Below are positions 1 through 9,550 of a stretch of DNA of 30,071 nt, piece by piece. Each line of letters starts with the position of its first letter. Positions within the stretch are counted from its first letter, which is position 1. The notes under the pieces are model-generated. The model was not told the origin of the DNA. It saw only the letters and a program-made list of their open reading frames with translations, and did not search any database. The translations under genes were made by a program, and so were the position numbers. Source of the stretch: Chara braunii. Lineage: Eukaryota; Streptophyta; Charophyceae; Charales; Characeae. Where the stretch lies: the NCBI GenBank assembly GCA_003427395.1, contig BFEA01000039.1, forward strand, positions 3,005,907-3,035,977, in the 5' to 3' direction.

Positions 1-2300
1 GAAAAAACAAAAAAAAATAAATGCTTCCTCTATTGCAATGATGTCGGGCAGGGTAGTCCAGGAGGCCGTGCTTACAATCTTCCTCCACAGAATGCACGTT
101 ACAGGTAAGGCGGTCACATTCTCAATGTTACTGTTTTTTTTTTCTTTATTGGTCGTGTGTTTCTTATGAGTCCCCTGTCCATGAATTGCTCAAGTTGTCT
201 GTGATTTGCTCAAGATGTATTTTGTTAGAGGATTGTAAGGCTCATCACACTAGTACTTAGGGGAATGTATCTAACGCTTTTCACGGTCGGATCCATGTGC
301 TTGCTTTTTTCCCCTTCTATTCTCTTTTTGGAATCTGACAATCTGGCCACGATGATGAGATGTCCTTATTGAGGGCACACTCATACTACGACTTCGAAGA
401 ACGTATACAACTGCAATCACGGTCAAAACTTTGTTTGTTAGTTTTTTTTATTTTTATTTTCTAAGGTTCATGGCCTCAACTTTTTTTTTTTTTTTTTTCC
501 CGTGAGAGTACCAGAAAGAAAACGGAGTGGTACCCAAAGTTGGCAAACTCGGAGCGCATTGAAATTAAGGATCGACAAAAACAGGCTCGGAGGTACTAGT
601 GGTTTAATGTGTTTTGTATTATGTGAAGTACACATTTATAAATTTTCAGAGCATTTGGCTGTGCCAAAAAAACATGAAAAATCGTTAAAGATGGCGGAGT
701 CGAAAACGTGCTAGCTCAATCACTTATTTAATTCGCTTTTAATTTTTTTTTATTTTTATCATTACTTTTATTTTTTTATTTTATTTTTATTTTGAAATTG
801 GTAAGGAATTTGAATGTAATCTTCAGACAAATATTGTTTATTTTATTTTTTCGTCATAACATTTTTTGTTTCAGATTCTTTTTTATTTATTTTTGTTATT
901 TTTTGTTTTTGTCCACGTTCGGCTCGAACTTTCGAACGCATCCCCCCAAGGGGTTCCGTACGTTCGGGCGTTCGGGTTTGGACGTTCAACCCGTCTCGAA
1001 CGCCTGTTACCCTGTTTCACATAAATTCTGAAAATACACTTTCTGTAGAGAGAGTGCTGTCGAAAAGTTTCTAGTTTTGAGGAGTTATAGTATATTTGGT
1101 AAAGAAGATTTTGACAATCTGCCCTGTCTGTACAAGAGAGATGCTGCCAAAATTTTTCTTAATCTGATACCATGTATAGATAAGTTAGACTCAGTCCTAT
1201 GAGTAGTTGGATGTGATGCGAAATAGGTTTTATTCTCCATTCACTTAAGCATAACTTTGGATACTAACATGTGTTGTGTAACAAGTCATCTTCGCTCAAT
1301 TTGATTCAAGGCTTAAATAAGGTTTTGCATGATCTGACAAGGATCATCTTCTATGATTTTTTTATAATATGTAGGTTTTCGACTCAACTCTAACTCATTC
1401 TTGTTATTCAACCTAAGGTCTTTGTCCTTGTGGGTTGAACTGTTTTTTTTTTTTTTTTTACCCATACTTTTATTAAATGTCCATTTAAAAAAGGCTTAGT
1501 GTTTTCTTTTGAAAAGTTTGACAAAGGTTGGGGCTTGTGCGAATAAAGCAAGGAGTATGAGTGCAGAGAGTGGTTGAAGTTAACCCTGTGTTATGTGGTC
1601 TGTGGATGTTAAATTTGCGTATGTGATTGCAAATATGTCTTGTGAGTTGAAGTCCGAAATTGACTTTGTCCACGTCCATTTTTATATTTGGAAGGAAGTC
1701 ACACTGTGATTGTGAAAGTAATCGCCTCGAGTTCAATAAAGCTATATTGTTTATATTTTGTGCGTCCGCGCGGTCTATCTCGACTTTGCGTAAGGATTGA
1801 GCGAATTTGTATTGATAGAAAAAAAAATCCCTTCTATTTTTGCTTCTTAAATATTTTTGATTGGACGTTGAGGTCTGTAGCGCTTGTTAAAGTCAACCCC
1901 CTTCACCTTGTCCGAGGCCTTTGAAGATGGAGCCCCATTCCATCGATTAACGGTGTTTGCTCGTCACAGAGAGCCAATATCCGTTTATCACTCATCTGCG
2001 AAATGTGCAGAACAGGTAAGGTATCGCAATTGCACATGAGATTATTTAGTGTCAAAAGATTAACCTCTTAAGACGCGTATAAGTCGATACTTGAGTGTCG
2101 AAAGTGAGCCTCAAAACTATTGAGGACCTCGTGATTATGAGTACCGCATAATACGCCATCATTGAGACCACTTAAGTGTTTATGTATAGCTAGTCGATGT
2201 GTCACCGTGATATTTATTCACAGTCTCCCGCACAACACTCCCTTATTTATGTCGTCATAAGGTTATATGTCGGATGTGAAAAATAAACTATGCGTGATTT
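1..2300. other. T-rich non-coding region, no gene recognised
   Basis: There are long T homopolymers near 131-140, 481-498 and 1443-1459 and a T/A-rich block at 735-910. The open frames here are under 85 codons and show no family motif. GTAAGG donor-like sites follow ACAG or ACAG-like bases near 104 and 2013, but I could not connect them to exons. I see no RNA gene or ordered repeat. Confidence 0.5.
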
Positions 2301-2310
2301 ATGATGAAGC

Positions 2311-2898
2311 ATGATTTTATTTTGTGAAGTATATCGCGTGGTTAGACTAACCATCCTGGTCGACCTGCATAAAGCCGCGCTTGGGACATCAGCCCTAGGA
2401 ATGTCGGTTCCCGAGGGTTCGATTAAGGCGTTCGACCGCTCGTACCCCCTATGCTACAGCGAACGAGAAACGCCCTTGGTTGGGTCACCTTTGCGATTGC
2501 ACTCGAGCAATTTTTGTATGTGGTTCCATAGCTCCACGGGGATACGCATGTCCAAGGGTGGTGACAACCCCCTAGGCAGAGGTAATTTGTTCCTCGTGCG
2601 ACCTTTATCCTGTCGTAGGGGTTCAAAAGAGGTAGTTTGGCGTACTCAGCCAGAGCGACAAAAACTCCCTTGCGAAATACGTCTTGCAAAATCATGCATG
2701 ATGTGGCCTGGAAGGTCCTCATGCGGGGCTGATTTATCCTGTCGTAGGGGTTCAGAAGAGGTAGTTTGGTGTACTAAGCCAGAGCCACAAAAACTCCATT
2801 GCGAAAAACGTCTTGCAAAATCATGCATGATGTGGCTGGGAGGGTCCTCATGCGGGGCTGATGCGCTGGACAACGCACAAAAAACTCTATTGTTATGA
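2311..2898 (+). other. 195-codon open frame with an in-frame duplication; unrecognised
   Basis: This frame lies directly upstream of the chromovirus RNase H remnant and ends about 30 bp before it. I recognise no reverse transcriptase, protease or gag motif in it, although RT and the front of RNase H would be expected here in an intact element. Its second half is a 43-residue unit repeated twice in tandem, each copy carrying SCRRGS, LAKSCMMW and SSCGAD. Minus-strand frames are also open across the duplication, so openness alone is weak evidence of coding. It may be rearranged retroelement DNA rather than a gene. Confidence 0.2.
2604..2861. repeat. 129-bp tandem duplication, two copies
   Basis: Two adjacent copies (2604-2732 and 2733-2861) begin TTTATCCTGTCGTAGGGG and end near CATGCGGGGCTGA. 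They differ by scattered substitutions only, so the 129-bp period is preserved and stays a multiple of three. Each copy contains the palindrome ATCATGCATGAT. Confidence 0.85.
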
Positions 2899-2927
2899 CT
2901 TTCCTCGCAAAAGTCTGATTTTTTCCT

Positions 2928-3170
2928 CGACGAGTACAATGGTGGCGAGACTTATCTGATCTAAGTTTCGCTATTGAGCCTATCAAAGGTGAAACGAACC
3001 GAGTTGCAGACGCCTTGTCCTACTGTCCTTACCATAATCAGGCCCCTATGAAGCTCGCTGGTATCTCGATCACCACCATTGATGATTCGGTGACGGTTGC
3101 GTTTCGTACTTAGTACCGCCACTACCCAGATTATCACGACATCTACACGACATTGCAACGAGATAAAACC
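2928..3170 (+). pseudogene. Ty3/gypsy RNase H C-terminal end (remnant)
   Basis: The frame starting at 2928 reads RRVQWWRDLSDLSFAIEPI, then KGETNRVADALSYC. This matches the end of gypsy-type RNase H, where R..RW...L is followed by a segment ending in G..N..ADALSR. The catalytic DEDD residues further upstream are not visible, so only the end of the domain survives. A TAG at 3111-3113 interrupts the frame, and similar sequence continues beyond it (YRHYPDYHDIY). It is part of the pol polyprotein remnant. Confidence comes from the ADALS motif together with the integrase that follows. Confidence 0.8.
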
Positions 3171-3299
3171 GTTCCTTCATACTTTATCGGTACGAACCGT
3201 CTTCGGTACTGATATGACAACGGTGGTCGTTGAGAATCACGTGTATGTGTACTTGCACTAAACAACACCGTGTTCAGACTACAACATAGTTTTATAACT

Positions 3300-3740
3300 A
3301 GACAATCATCAGTCAGATGGGCTTCCGAAGGACCGTAGAACTCGTTTGTCGTCTATACGTTTAACGACAACGCAATGAATTCGTCCAAAGCTACATTTTG
3401 AGTGTCCTATTTGTCAGGAGGTGAATATTGCAAACCGCTTTCCGTATGGATTACCCCAGCCTTTACCTATACCTGAGAATCAATCACATTGACATTCCAT
3501 CTCTATCGACTTTGTTGGTCCTCTCGACCTTCCACTGAGCGAGATCATGATATTATCTTCGTCGTTGTTGATCACTTCACTAAGCACACACACTTCATCC
3601 CGTGGCGTTATCGCATCAGCGCTAATGAGGTAGCCGAGATTGTTTCGAGTGAGTCGTGAGAGATCGCGGCCAATCCCAAAACATCACCTTTTACATTGAT
3701 TCGTGCTTTACCAACACTTTTTCACAACGAGAGAATGTTA
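3300..3740 (+). pseudogene. Ty3/gypsy integrase: zinc-binding domain and catalytic core (broken)
   Basis: The zinc-binding part shows MGFRRTVELVCRLYV around 3317-3361, a TAA at 3362-3364, and then CPICQE from 3403, the C..C half of the HHCC finger. The core follows with GLPQPLPIPE, then SISIDFVGPL carrying the first catalytic Asp at 3508-3510. After a frameshift near 3540 it continues VVVDHFTKHTHFIPW. After a further shift the frame at 3656 begins VRDRGQSQ, corresponding to the second catalytic Asp motif (usually SDRG.QF). A TGA at 3490-3492 occupies the position usually held by Trp before the SIS.DF motif. The third catalytic residue (Glu) is not visible before the repeat array starts. An intact integrase would join retroelement cDNA to host DNA; this one cannot be made whole. 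Confidence 0.88.
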
Positions 3741-3844
3741 ACAACATATATAGTTTTCATCATACATATATTATATATGCAACTTACTCCCACTTTTTTT
3801 TTATTGTTCATGTTCTTCACACTCTTATCTTGAATTGTCATCAC

Positions 3845-5250
3845 TCATTTGAAACGTTGAGTTTTTTTCATCATCCATGTTGTTCTCATCATAAATGTTG
3901 TTCGACTTCTCCAAACAGGTGGTAACAGGGGTTGCTTTCAAGACCTTCAGGATGTTCATCACTTGAGGATGTTTCATCGTTTTTATGTAACTTGAATAAA
4001 TGACTATAAGAACTTGAAACGTTGAGTTTTTTTCATCATCCATGTTGTTCTCATCATAAATGTTGTTCGACTTGTCCAAACAGATAGTCATAGGGGTTGC
4101 TTTCAGGACCTTGAGGACGTTCATCACTTCAGGATGTTTCATCGTTTTCACGTTTGAATAGTTGACAATAAGAGTTGTTTTCATGGTCTTGAGGATGTTC
4201 ATCACTTCATGATGTTTCATGATTTTCAAGCAATTTGAACAGATGGTCATAAGGATTGTTTTCATGGTCTTCATGACGTTCATCACTTCAGTTTTTTTTA
4301 AATTTCTTTAAAGGTAGCTTGAACAAATGACCATAAGGGTTGTTTTCATGGTCTTCAGGATGTTCACCACTTCATGATATTTCATAATTTTTATGTAGCT
4401 TGAACAAATGACCATAAGGGTTGCTTTCATAATCGTCAGAACCTTCATCACTTAAGGATGATTCATGATGTTTACGTAGCTTATCAGGTAGTTCTACGGG
4501 GTGTTTTTTCGGTCTTCACGATGTTCATCATTTCGGGATGATTCATAATTTTCAAGTGGCATAACAAGTGGTCATAGGGGTTGCTTTCGTTGTCTTCGGA
4601 ACGTTCACCACTTCGGGATATTTCATGATTTTCAGGTAGCTTGCGTAAGTGAGCATAAGGGTTGCTTTCATGGTCTTGAAGGTGTTCATCACTTCGGGGT
4701 GTTTCATGATTTTCAGGTAGCTTGAACAAAATATCCCTAATCATCCTTAAGTGATGAACGTCCTTAAGACTATTGAAACAACCTTTATGACCATTAATTA
4801 AAGCTATCTGAAAAATGAAATATCCCGAAGTGATGAACGTCCTTAAGACAATGAAAACAACATTTATGATCATCTGTTCAAACTACCTGAAAATCATTAA
4901 ACAGCCTGAAGTGATGAACATCATGAAGAACATGAAAACAACCCTTATTGCGATCTGTTCAAGCTATTCGAAAATGATGAAACATCCTGAAGTGATGAAC
5001 GCGATAAATACCATGAATCAACTTTTATGACCATTTGTTCAAACTACCTGAAAAACATGAAACATCCTGAAGTGATGAATGTCTTGAAGACCCTGAAAGC
5101 AACCTTTATGACTACATGTTTGGGCAAACCATAAGGGTTGCTTTCATTGTCTTTATGATGTTCATCACTTCAGGATGTTTCATGATTTTTAAATAGCTTG
5201 AGCAGATGACCATAAAACTTTCTTTCATAATCTTCAGCACATTCATCACA
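3845..5250. repeat. ~80-bp minisatellite array with an inverted central block
   Basis: Landmark TTCATCACTTC recurs at 4120, 4198, 4279, 4363, 4444, 4524, 4604 and 4685, spaced 78-84 bp, allowing one mismatch. From 4749 its reverse complement (AAGTGATGAAC) recurs at 4749, 4828, 4909, 4990 and 5070, spaced 79-81 bp. After about 5127 the first orientation returns. At the left end a longer 165-bp unit starting GAAACGTTGAG is present at 3851 and 4016. The usual unit is close to 81 bp (27 codons), so several units stay open. Read from the minus strand in the outer blocks and the plus strand in the inner block, they give repeats such as KHPEVMNVLK and TICSNYLKI. I do not recognise this peptide and would not call it a gene. 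Confidence 0.9.
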
Positions 5251-5280
5251 AAGATCTTCCAGACCTCCTTAGCGCTTTGT

Positions 5281-5607
5281 AAACTTATCATGGTGGACAA
5301 TCCCAAGGAGTTTGTTATTTCCGACGTCGTATCTCGTCGAGTTACCAACAATAACCCTCCACGTATCGAGTACCTTGTGCGTTGAAATACTATCCTGATG
5401 AGGAGGTTGCTCGGGAGTCCCTTGAGTATTGCAGCACATCAGGATTTAGTGCGCGCATATGATCTTGCTCGTCGTGATGATATTTTTGCTCATGCTCAAT
5501 CAATTGACCCTCTTCCTCCTCCACCGACTGACATTATCACTGAGGACGAACCCGCTCCCTCTAAGGCTGTTTTTCAGCAGCAAAAGGACGTCTCTGCGTG
5601 TCCATAA
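5281..5607 (+). pseudogene. Chromodomain and C-terminal tail of chromovirus integrase
   Basis: From 5290 the frame reads DNPKEFVISDVVSRRV, then PPRIEYLVR, which matches the start of a retroelement chromodomain (E..V..I...R, then EYLVKW). Right after LVR one base is missing from what should be the conserved Trp codon. In the next frame the domain continues KYYPDEEVARESLEY, matching the KGYP.E..WEP..L block with the second Trp changed to Arg. The following open frame (5398-5607) encodes a polar, proline-rich tail containing SIDPLPPPPTD and ending SACP. In chromoviruses this domain directs integration to marked chromatin. The domain is recognisable but broken by the frameshift. Confidence 0.8.
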
Positions 5608-5870
5608 TGCATTCATCATCATCGTCTGTGTTATGACGACTGACATTCTCACCACCTATCTATCTTCCATCTGACTCACACCTTCGTGTACTCTAACACC
5701 AACTCTACTCTAGGATGTCAGCGTTTTGCGGCTTTGCTTTGACATCGACTTCGCTCCTACGTCATGGACTACTTCGACGATTTCAACTACTTCATTAGCT
5801 TGAACTTCTTTTAACGTGATTACTTCACACCACCATCCTACCCTCTACATCCCGTTTTGTGTGTCACACA
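5608..5870. other. Spacer between chromovirus tail and PLE 3' end
   Basis: No gene is visible. It may contain chromovirus 3' sequence or LTR remnants, but I found no paired LTR. The PLE homology starts sharply at 5871, where AGAGAAACAATG is shared with the second copy at 19437. Confidence 0.4.
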
Positions 5871-6372
5871 AGAGAAACAATGAAAATCAAAATGAAGAAG
5901 ATGACATGAGTTTTACTATCATGGCGAAATCAACTTCTCCACGACAACACCCTGATTTTACACCTCCAGGGTTCTCAACCCTTCTACTCATCCACCACTC
6001 AGATTGAGGTAAAAAACTTACTACGTCAACCACTACCTATACCTATTATCCTAACCCCATACGAGTCTCAAGTGAATTCTGAAACTCAACCAACAATAAT
6101 AATAATAATAATAATCATAATGTTTACTGCTCTTAGCAGCCTAGAGAACAGGATTCCGATTCGATACATAACTTCGTCACGCTATAGCGTAGCAAATCAC
6201 TGGTCCATTCACCAGGTTCCAAATACGCGGTCCTGGTTATAGGATGCTTCTCAGATGCAAGTCATCAAATCCCCATTCAAAATCTCAAAATTTCTTACTG
6301 CTTATGTCTGACAGACCAACTCTGTTCAGATGAAAGCCACGCCTTTGTGATTACGTCAATTTTTGTGTATTT
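5871..6372 (-). other. PLE 3' UTR (copy 1)
   Basis: This non-coding end is shared with copy 2. It includes an (AAT)n run at about 6098-6119 and, next to it, a small hairpin CTGCT-CTT-AGCAG at 6127-6139. Both copies keep the hairpin exactly, while the length of the repeat run differs (longer in copy 1). A short + strand open frame in the region (MSFTIMAKST near 5908) is also present in both copies but looks like an accident. Confidence 0.7.
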
Positions 6373-6639
6373 CTAGAAGGCCTGACGAACTTGTTTTCCC
6401 GTATATTGTCTGTACTTAGTCTTGAAAGGGCACCTAGTGCAGTGCCTCCGAAAATCGTCAAATCGTGCCAGGCATATCACCAACACATGATCAAAATCTC
6501 TCACTACTTTACCCGATATGACTCGACGCCGGATTCCGACAAATTTGAGCATGCCCCCTCTCCCAGCGCCGTTATTTTCGGCGTGAGGACTCGTTTCCCA
6601 TTTCCGACTGTACCGGGGCGTGAATGGGCCCCAAGTCCA
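6373..6639 (-). CDS. Conserved PLE tail after the RT stop, CxxC motif
   Basis: After the TAA at 6642-6640 the same frame stays open for 88 codons, to TAG at 6375-6373. It contains MLKFVG at 6552, VISGKVVRDFD, and then RHCTRCPFKTKYRQYTGKQV, with a CxxC pair. The second PLE copy has the same TAA and the same downstream frame (RHCTWCPFKTKYRQYTGKQ), open slightly further. Most differences between the copies in this stretch change the amino acid, which argues against recent selection. It may be the original C-terminus cut off by an inherited stop, or a separate small ORF. I do not recognise the fold. Confidence 0.5.
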   Translation of the reverse strand, partial: WTWGPFTPRYSRKWETSPHAENNGAGRGGMLKFVGIRRRVISGKVVRDFDHVLVICLARFDDFRRHCTRCPFKTKYRQYTGKQVRQAF

Positions 6640-8580
6640 TTAACATATAAAATGCCCAAAGCGTGCTGCGTCCAACATACCTAGCCAGAAGCTTGAGTTG
6701 GTCCTGCGCTGCATCCACTGCAGCCCAGCAATTACCGCCTTCCTTGGGTAGTTGTTTTTCCTGAGTTCTTCTCTTAGTGTGAGGACGTTACAGCATGCAA
6801 GCCCATCTGTATTCGAGTTCATCGAGATGCGCAAAATCGTATTGGCAATAATGACGAATTTATCTGTTCGAGGCTCGTATGAAGAAAAATCTTTGTACGT
6901 CCGTAATTGAAGTGGGGTACTGCCCCAGATTGTCCGCGTATTCTTAAACTTATGGGACATCAGCAGTGCCTTATCCCCGCACACCAACAGTCTAGTTTCA
7001 AGGAAGTCCAAAACGCCGGTCCCAGGGTTCGTACGTTCAAGTATCAGTCCTTCGGGATAGCAGTGCGTAACCTTATCAAGCAGCTTCTCGATTCTAGGTC
7101 GCTCGTCCTTTCGAAATAATGCGATGATTAACAGATCGTCAATGTATCGTTTTCCTATAACTTTTTTCTGATCCGCCCCCAGAGACTTCAAGAACTGGTT
7201 CTCGACAAACATGTACATCACACATGCTAAGGGTGGGCTAGCTCTGCCACCCATAGGAATTCCCTTCTTCTGTCAAAGCACTACATCGGATACACTGAAG
7301 TAGGTGTTGTCCAATTGGAATTCGGTTAGCGATACTAAAGTCTTTAAACGGATCGATTTCCAACCCGTTTCCCCGTGTGATTTAACAAAACGTGCCTTTT
7401 TTTTTCGAGGGTTCACCCTGATCCATTTGATTGATTTAGCAGAACACCAGTTAACAATCCAGGCTACCGCTTTAAGAATCTCACCATGTGGAAGTTGCGT
7501 GAACATTTCCTTGATATCGTACGTGCGGGCGATAATACCATGTTTTTCATTCACGACTTCGGGTCTTTTGTTAATGATCTCAATTTCCTTTTTCAGCAAC
7601 ACCATGGAACTCAGGTTGAAATGTGGTTCCTTTATTCTTCGTATCAGTTCATTAAGAGCAGTCGACAGGCAACCTGACGTGACCCTGGATGGAATGAGAT
7701 AGGATGGAACAATAGGCCACTTTTTGCCTTTACCTTTCTCTATGGAAAGGATATATGCATGTTGCACGTCACCGTTGTCATCCCACCTCCCAATTTGGTG
7801 AAGCCTTGTACTCTTATATTCTTTCTCCATTGCGAGTAAAACTTCTTGTTTTGGAGTTGACAGGGTTTCGTAATACTCATTCTCAAGGAACATCTTCTTT
7901 AGGCCTGCCTCGTACGATGTGGGGCATTCCAGCCAGATCTCACTTGTGTTCCGATCCAATGGAGATCTAACCAGGCCATCAAGTGCTTGTTGCACCCCTT
8001 TTACGTACTCGCTCAGTACACATCCTTCCTGCATTTTTTCTCCCGGTCGCGACATCCGCTGGTAATCAATACGTATCTGCGAGCTAAACAGACCCATTGC
8101 TCGCAGTCCCTCAAGGGCATCATTGCATGCGACATCGATCGTGTTTCGATTAGCCAGCGACCCAGAAAAGGGGACATTCTTAGTATTAAACAAGAACGGA
8201 TGTACACCAACCACCTCACTGAGTCTTACCACAACATGCCCGTTAATTTTGGGCAGGTCAAAGTCAACACAGACACAACCGAAGTTGGATTGTCGTGCGT
8301 ACGACTTGTGGTTATGCAACAAATCCCCGACTGATTTGGCTTTGAGCCAGACTGTCTTGGTTCTTTTTGCATACAATGTACCCAATGCTTGTGGTCGGAT
8401 GTTATCTGAGATCCAAACTTTAACTTCGTTTTCAACCTTCCTTTTGTCGATCGTGGTACAAAATGGTAATTTAACAATCACCTTCGCCCGAGGATTAACG
8501 ACATTAGTGAAAACACCGTGAATAATCTGCCTGCCATGATGCTGATTAACGGTTTTTACTGCGTTGTTTAATTCAATCAA
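6640..8580 (-). pseudogene. PLE reverse transcriptase, one in-frame TGA
   Basis: Two open frames in the same register are joined by a single TGA at 7275-7273. The first (435 codons) carries KGKGKKWPIV and the motif A block ARTYDIKEMFTQLPHG, with the catalytic Asp at 7518-7516. It ends in FQLDNTYFSVSDVVL. Straight after the TGA comes motif B, QKKGIPMGGRASPPLAC, then RYIDDLLII with the paired Asp at 7140-7135, then VLDFLETRL. The block FSSYEPRTDKFVIIANTILR and RKNNYP follows, matching the Penelope RT signatures for FLD and NGYP. All catalytic Asp residues are present. The family copies RNA into DNA at a nicked target and is related to telomerase RT. Apart from the TGA, the domain is undamaged over about 640 codons. 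Confidence 0.9.
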
Positions 8581-9039
8581 ATTCGTTTAAATCCCGCTTA
8601 TACAAATCCCGACGTTTCCAAGGCGCTCTAAGGAGTGCAATGAGTTTATGCTTCAATAAGTCGGTTTTCGTCTTTGTTCGAATTATATCAATGATTCTCA
8701 TCTCACCGTTTTGCTCAATGGTTTTCTTGGCATCTTTCAACAGCATTCGCACACCACCAATCTCAACTTTGGAAAATCCAAAGAGTATTACAACCAATCG
8801 TCATGCCTTAAGCCATCTCTCCCCTGTGTTATTTGTGATTACTATTCTTTGTTTGATTCTTCGTTTTGCAATTAGTTTTAAAATTTTGAGCAGGTCCGGT
8901 TCGTGATTAATATCAAGCGCAGGACAATCAAAGAAGAGGGGTTAAGTAACAGAAGGCATAAGGCATCGGTCTGGTGGCTTCTTCTGACCACGGGCTCTTC
9001 GTGCATTCTTCCCATGTTTAGTACCACGCGCATTTAAAC
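8573..9039 (-). pseudogene. PLE linker between GIY-YIG and RT
   Basis: This continues the nuclease frame. A basic stretch (GTKHGKNARRARGQKK) is followed by a TAA at 8944-8942, then about 46 open codons (CPALDINHEPDLLKILKL and onward), a TGA at 8803-8801, and a further open block ending in LYKRDLNEFD with TGA at 8575-8573. The RT frame starts in a different register: it is open from 8586, just after a TAA at 8589-8587. One frameshift therefore lies around 8573-8589. I see no clear zinc finger in the linker. The basic stretch could bind nucleic acid, which is inference. Confidence 0.65.
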
Positions 9040-9520
9040 CAGGATTACAATCGCTAATCACCGTTTGTTCAACAGAATCAATTGTCATCCCGCTTCCGAA
9101 CTAGATCGGTATCGGTACGTAGTGCTCAATACCGGCCTTTCACAACCACGCATTAACTTTCTGCTTACTAGTGCCCTTCGTAGCTCTATAGTGTTCAAGC
9201 CATCGTTCCCGTAGTGACCTGGTAGTTTTTCCTAAGTACACGGTCGTATGCAGTAGTGACATGAGCAAATATACACACTCCCGTCCATTGACAAACTTCT
9301 CCCATTCGCTACTAGGTAGTCTGAGCCAAAATCGAAGATAAGTCCTACCCCACGCAATCTCGTTGCGGAGGCAGGCTAGTAGGATAGTCAAGACATGAAT
9401 TCGATCCAGGAGTATACGCAACGCTCCATCAACCTCGAGCTTCAATCTTGTGATTCTGTTCGCAGCCCGGCGCAATGCCCGAAGTGAACCCCACTTCAGT
9501 TTTCCTTCACCGAGTTATCC
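9040..9520 (-). pseudogene. PLE GIY-YIG endonuclease domain (N-terminal, broken)
   Basis: The open frame 9475-9140 shows CVYLLMS (GIY position, residues 67-73), then TTVYLGKT (YIG position), then RSLRERWLEHYR containing the conserved Arg and His. After a TGA at 9142-9140 the same frame continues KAGIEHYVPIPI, then a TAG at 9103-9101. It goes on to VEQTVISDCNPGLN, which matches the conserved Glu-containing end of GIY-YIG domains (Glu codon 9070-9068). The catalytic Arg and Glu positions are therefore both present in one frame, across two stops. The frame is open upstream of 9475 for about 17 more codons. The domain would nick target DNA for target-primed reverse transcription. Confidence 0.82.
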
Positions 9521-9550
9521 AGGCCGGGGTCCTTGTCATCTGTTCCATTG

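Larger units (their letters stand above)
2928..5607 (+). mobile_element. Degenerate Ty3/gypsy chromovirus (pol 3' half)
   Basis: Pol domains occur on the + strand in the order expected for a gypsy element: the RNase H C-terminus (from 2928), integrase zinc-binding domain (about 3300-3425), integrase catalytic core (3430-3740), then a chromodomain and tail (5281-5607). Stops and frameshifts interrupt every part, so this is a dead copy. A minisatellite of about 1.4 kb sits between the integrase core and the chromodomain and replaces the normal C-terminal integrase segment. I could not identify LTRs, a primer binding site or a polypurine tract. A chromodomain at the integrase end defines the chromovirus clade, which is common in green plants and fungi. 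Confidence 0.85.
5871..9550 (-). mobile_element. Penelope-like retroelement, copy 1, N-terminal GIY-YIG type
   Basis: Read on the minus strand, the element encodes a GIY-YIG nuclease domain (about 9290-9050), a lysine/arginine-rich linker (to about 8573), a reverse transcriptase (8580-6640) and a C-terminal tail (6639-6373), followed by about 500 bp of 3' UTR. Classical Penelope elements carry the nuclease after the RT. An N-terminal nuclease is the permuted arrangement described for PLEs of the green lineage and protists. The 3' boundary at 5871 is defined by comparison with the second copy (19437-20580). The 5' boundary near 9500-9700 is a guess, because no second copy reaches it. At least five in-frame stops and one frameshift show that it is not intact. 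Confidence 0.88.

Noticed and set aside
4320-5130. CTGAAGA...GAAAGC strings inside the minisatellite units, like hammerhead core boxes
   Set aside because: Only four bases separate the boxes, so there is no stem II, and the boxes are not conserved across units.
6380-6430. CTGACGA near the PLE tail followed later by GAAA (also in copy 2)
   Set aside because: It is antisense to the element, with no stem II pairing and no cleavage triplet in position.
7304-8521. Several + strand open frames of 60-130 codons
   Set aside because: They lie opposite the PLE reverse transcriptase, which has clear family motifs; these are shadows.
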